Positions 59,352 through 64,000 of a stretch of 64,000 nt of DNA are shown one piece after another. Under the pieces are notes generated by a model. It searched no databases and was not told where the DNA came from. It saw only the letters and a list, made by a program, of their open reading frames with translations. Made by a program: the position numbers and the translations under genes. Location of the stretch: contig NC_045150.1 of the NCBI RefSeq assembly GCF_008831285.2, forward strand, positions 3,796,001 to 3,860,000. Reading direction: 5' to 3'. This DNA is from Nymphaea colorata (taxonomy: Eukaryota; Streptophyta; Magnoliopsida; Nymphaeales; Nymphaeaceae). Position 1 is the first letter of the stretch. The number at the start of each line of letters is the position of its first letter.

Positions 59352-62060
59352 AACCCCTTATGAGAAGCATCACTGTACATGACCAACCCAATTCCTTCTT
59401 CAGGCAAAGCAAGTACTACACTAGATGCATGTTTTTGTTTCAGTTTTTCAAAACTTTTCTCATAAGCTGAATATCTCTCCAACTTAACATTCTTTCTGGT
59501 CAACCCAATTAAAGGAGAGGCAATAACAAAAAAAATCTTTTATAAACCTTCTATAATATTCTGCTAAACCCAAGAAGCTACGAATTTTTGTAGGAGAATT
59601 AGGTCTCTCCCAATTAAGAACTTGCTCCACCTTCAATGGATATACAATTGATGCCTTCACCTGAATAACATGCACCAAAACGGTAACCTTATCCAACCAA
59701 AATATACACTTGCTAAACTTAGCATATCATTATTTGCTCTTAGCAATGATAAGGTAATCCTAAGGTGGTTTTTATGTTCCTCCTTAGTTCTTGAATAGAT
59801 GATAATATCATCTTTGAAAACAACTATGAACTGATCCAGATAGGGTTTAAATACCCTATTTATGAAGTTCCTAAAGGCTGCAAAGGCGTACAAGAAATTC
59901 ATAATGCCCATAACAAGTTTGAGAGTTACTCTTAGGCACGTCTGACTCTTCAACATTCATAAGATGGTACCAGATCTCAAATCAATTTGGAAAATACACA
60001 AGCACCCTTAAGTTGATCAAACAGATAATCAGTGTGAGGAAGAAGGTACTTGTAGTGTATGCTCACCTTATTCAGTTGTCTATAATCTATACATAATCTC
60101 AGACTGTCATCCTTCTTCTTCACAAACAACACAGGTGCAATTGAACTTTGAAGTTTTTCAAGTCAGTTGGAGCCATTTTGTAAGGAATGATAGCAATAAC
60201 TTGAGTTCCCAGCATAAGTTCAATAGCAAATTTGACTTCGCGATTAGGTAGTAATCTAGGTAATTCTTTTGGAAATACATCTAGGAACTCACAAATAATG
60301 GGAATATCTTCCATTCTCTGCTTATGAGTGGGGGTATCAATCACTAAGGTCATAAAGGTCTCAAACCCTTCATAATCATTGTCCAGTCTATATGACAAAA
60401 AATCAGACATGGGCAAAATTTTGCATTCCCCTTGAAATACTGCTTCAACATCATTTGCTATAGAAAAGTTGGCTTCTTTTCTGCTACAATCTACCATGGC
60501 ATGGTACTTAGCTAAATGATTAATGCCTAGAAACATTTCAAATTCTTGAATTTGCATGGGTATCAAGTCTGCCATGGTATGAAATCCACCCCATGAAAGG
60601 GTACAGCTATAATATACTATTTTGACCTCTATTATGTCTCCCAATGGTGTAGATACTGCTAAATGTGGATACAAAAAACTATTGTTGTTTCAAGGATGTG
60701 GCAGCATTATATGATACAAAAAATAGTTGGGTACTTTATCAATGAGCACATAAACCTCCCTACTGAAAAGAAAACATTTACCTGGAATCACATCGGGAGA
60801 TGCCCCAACTTCATGAACTAACATAGTCAAAATTCACCCTCAACCTCAAGTTGCGCCTCCTCATCCTCGATTAGGTTGTTTTGAATTGGATTGGATGGTC
60901 TAGTAAGGCCTATAGTAGATGCACTCCCAACTCCTAAAGGCTAAGCCCCCACTATGCATTTCTGAAGTGAAGGACAATCGCTTCTAATGTGCCCTATCTA
61001 TGCACATCATAACAACCTTGGAACCCTTGCTGAGATTCCCCTGGATGTCTACACCCACATGTTTAACAGGGCTGTATGGATCATGATGACCCTGAGGGCT
61101 GTATGGATCATGATGACCCTGAAGTCGATCCTATTCTTAAAGTAGTATGGTAGCCTCCCTTGCTCATAGAATAGTTACTTCTCCTCTGACTAGTTGATGC
61201 AGAACCACCATTGGCATTGATATGGCCACTCTGATTTGTGTGGTTGACTAGTTCTACTGCTTGATACTAGCACAACCTCACTCTTACCCATGTACAGACC
61301 CTCAGCTTCTTTTTCTTCATGTATAACTGACTCTGCCTCATCACGCTGGCTCTGCCAACCATGTAAACACTCTATACACTACTAAGGCCACTTGCCTTTG
61401 AATCTCAAGGTTCATTCCTTGTTCAAATTGCTTACATATTTTTGCCTCACCCAAGGTCACTCCAGTAAGATAATTTAACAGTCTAGTAAATTTTTGTTCA
61501 TACTCATCAACTGATGTAATACCCTGCTTGAGCTAAAAGAATTCTTGCATCTAGTTCTCCAGATAAGTTGTTGGGTAATACTTTTCTTCAAATTTGCACA
61601 AAAAGTCAGCCCACGTTATTGCATTCTAATTCAAGAACTTACAAGATCCCACCAAGCCTCTGCTGCATCCTGCAACAGAAACACGGTGCAGTCAAGCTTA
61701 TCATCATCTGAGCTATGTAAATATTTAAATATCTTCTTCATCTGATGTAACCATGACTCTACTGTTGTTAGATCTTCCACACAAGTGAATGGCTTTGCAC
61801 CCAACTTACGAGTGCGTTCCAAACTCAAATTTGTTGCCTTGATTTTTAGATGTTGTTCTTGATGAACTCATTGAGGCATTGTCACAGAATGGCTAGCTTT
61901 GGCCCCTCAACTCCATAGCCACGACTGTGACCTCTATTACAAGGCAACATCTTCCCATAAATCAAGCCATTCGTTATAAGTTCCTATCATAATATGCATG
62001 CATGCTTCTGACTTTTAAAATTCTAAACTTGTGCCCTGATATCAAATTCTCACCCATTGC

Positions 62061-64000
62061 TCTAGGAGATGTGGAGAAAACAGTAACTTTATAGCACAAT
62101 TCAAAATCTAACGACCACTAGGATAAAAATTTGAATTATAAAATTGATAAAATGAGCACAATATGAATATAACAGATACTTTTTACATGATATGCAATGC
62201 ATAATCAAGAACATGACTCTAACTTCTACCTATCACACTGGGAAGCTAGAGGCTCAAACGTAATGATGTCTAGCTGCCTGGTCACAACTCCTAGCTTGCT
62301 CAGCTGAAAAAGAAAAAGTTCAAAGGTGAGTCCTATTGACTTAATGAGTGTCATGTAAGAAATCGATAATCATATAAAACAAATACAACTACAACAATTA
62401 AGAGATGTCTTGGCATATGAAACTTTCAAGTATAATGAACTGTCTCATATCACTTTCTTACTTATGTTCGCTCTATAACCTCAAGAGAGACTTGCTTTCC
62501 TTCCTCCTTCATGGAATCTTGCAACTAGTGACCATCTTTTTTTTTTTTTTAATAGAGGAGTTGCCCCTCACCCTTTGTGGGCTACTCTTGGTCACCGCCT
62601 TCAAGCAGCCCTTGCGGTCAACCATGATAGGGACTTGCTGAAAAATTTTATTAAAACTCTCATAAACTTGTCTTTCTCATTTCATAACAAGCAAATAATT
62701 AATTATATCATAACTAGACACGTAAAATACCATTGTGCTAACAATCTATTGCATACTAAAACATAACCCTCAATGCTATAGCAGTTTAAACAAACAAGCA
62801 CACATGCTTTAAAAAAGTTATAGTAAAAACTGCTCACCGAACAACAAAACACTAATTAGTACGTTCTTTGGCCACATCCTTGGGTGTATTTTTGTAGTCC
62901 ATCCCACCTAAACAAAACAATAGATGCAATTAGCATACTTTGTGAAGGATATTAACCTATTTTTCTTACACGACCAGCGGTCTCACCAATCATAACCTAT
63001 CAAACATGCTGTCCAAACAAGAATAACACATACAGGACTTGGAAAACCCCCTTCTTATCCTCAATTTATCCTTAATTTGAATAAGCTTCTAGTCTAAAAT
63101 GAAATTTTTAAAAGAATTATAGAAACTAAAATTTGCATTACCTTACCTTCTTTACCATTTTTCTCTTCCTCTATTCCTCAATTTCTTGTCTGCCCCCCTT
63201 TCTCCCTCGTCTCTTCTCTCGTTCTCCCTCTCTATGACTTCACCTCTCCTACTCTTGCTTTCTCATTCTTTCCCTGCCTCACTTTCTTGTTCTCTCAAAC
63301 TCATTCTTTGAAAAGAGATGCTAATCTTACTCAGTAACTTGAATTTCTTCAAAAAGAAAATTGTTGATCATAGACATGAAAGGGTGACGAACTGTTTTAG
63401 ATTCTTCCTCAGTTTGATGTTGTTTTTTCTAGATGTTAGCCTTTGAATCATCGATATGTTTTTGCAATAAATTGTCAGGCACTGGACTTCTTTAAATCTT
63501 GTGGTACCACCATACTTTATTTCCTCTTTTTTGTGGAATCTCTCAAGGTAAGCTTGGTTTTGCCTCCTCAAATACATTTGTTTGATAAGAAAAATAATAT
63601 ATGTTTTTTGGTAATATTTTGCATTATATTTTTTATTGATTGATAATGTTTGTGACTATGTTTTGTTGAAATGTAATATTTAATTTCTCATAGAAAAAAA
63701 TAAGTTTGTTTAATTTATTTTCTGTTGTTGAAATGTTATATCCTAGTATTAAATTGACACTTTCCGGTCACTGTGGGATGAATACTGAATGTCAATTGGT
63801 GACTCTGAAGCTGAACGTCAATTTTATAAACTCCTTCAGCATCTAATGAATTGTGATGCTACTTTTGGTACTGAACTGTATATTGATTAACAAAAGTTGT
63901 GAACAAGATTCAATCTGGCGTGACTAGTATGACTGATTTCTGGCGCTGTCAATGTTATCCATCTTGATAATGTTTTCTATTGTGTGGACCTATACAGAGT
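62061..64000. other. Unassigned right end of the window
   Basis: AT-rich, with a pyrimidine-rich patch at 63150-63300. It may include the 5' LTR of the gypsy remnant just right of 62050, but I cannot define its ends. No gene could be supported. Confidence 0.35.

Larger units (their letters stand above)
57250..62060 (-). mobile_element. Decayed Ty3/gypsy retrotransposon, interrupted by a copia element
   Basis: In minus-strand order: gag (61828-61631, VESWLHQMKKIF...FLLQDAAEAWWD), a broken zinc knuckle (about 61015-60970, GHIRSDC), protease-to-RT region (60674-60120, LPNREVKFAIELM), RT core (59956-59657, NRVFKPYLDQF then KDDIIIYS in place of the usual IDDILIYS), RT thumb (59696-59484, VLNWERP, RSFLGLAEYYRRFI) and RNase H (59503-59352, VMYSDASHKG). 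RNase H resumes left of the inserted copia (about 57471-57300, AYGFRQLKRH, IWKHHLYG). Stops and frameshifts separate the parts. A weak PBS-like TTGATATCAGGGC lies near 62045. No integrase or clear LTR pair was found. Confidence 0.8.

Noticed and set aside
63368-63577. 69-codon minus-strand frame near the right edge
   Set aside because: No motif recognised, no splice context and ordinary AT-rich composition.
1-64000. Triterpene biosynthetic gene cluster
   Set aside because: Only one pathway gene (the OSC) is visible. The neighbouring gene is CFA-synthase-like and apparently broken. No P450, glycosyltransferase, acyltransferase or dehydrogenase exon was seen.

Overview
The window is plant nuclear DNA. 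It is AT-rich and intron-rich, with spliced genes, Ty1/copia and Ty3/gypsy LTR retrotransposons, hAT- and Mutator-like MITEs, a 5.8S rDNA fragment and a local satellite. The gene families and splice signals fit a flowering plant; I cannot name the species. Coordinates were worked out by hand, exon by exon.

The centrepiece is a complete, uninterrupted oxidosqualene cyclase (OSC) gene on the + strand, 25358-56482. Its 18 exons join in frame to 759 codons plus a stop, the normal length for cycloartenol synthase-type enzymes. The catalytic DCTAE motif is intact. The product-steering positions are not those of cycloartenol synthase: Thr412, Cys479 and Val483 stand where Arabidopsis CAS1 has Tyr410, His477 and Ile481, and Thr728 replaces a nearly invariant C-terminal active-site Phe. 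The first three match animal lanosterol synthase. The fourth recalls a yeast substitution reported to give a protostane product. I therefore read it as a neofunctionalised, sterol-type (protosteryl cation) OSC, and it is the strongest candidate in the window for undescribed biology. Its introns carry a tandem-repeat MITE, a GC-rich element, a 9-bp-TSD element, two hAT MITEs and a miniature copia element. Two introns use GC-AG splice sites.

Region by region: 1-4833 (minus strand) holds the 5' part of a plant cyclopropane-fatty-acid-synthase-like gene (N-terminal FAD/amine-oxidase domain). Seven exons are visible with consistent phases, but codon 165 is a stop, so it is probably a pseudogene. 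A MITE lies just upstream, and a possible TATA box and leader exon lie near 7.5-7.65 kb. From 6.2 to 16.5 kb is a direct tandem duplication of about 5 kb; copy A carries a 5.8S/ITS2 rDNA insert and copy B carries a TRIM retrotransposon. 16.5-21.1 kb is mostly unassigned, with a decayed Myb/SANT-like fragment. 21.15-22.8 kb is a satellite of about 250 bp units, each made of three related subunits of about 83 bp. 25.3-56.5 kb is the OSC gene. 57.2-62.1 kb is a decayed Ty3/gypsy element on the minus strand, into which a young, internally deleted Ty1/copia element inserted with TSD AACCC. 62.1-64 kb has no recognisable gene.

No second triterpene-pathway gene (P450, glycosyltransferase, acyltransferase) is visible, so the window alone does not show a biosynthetic cluster.
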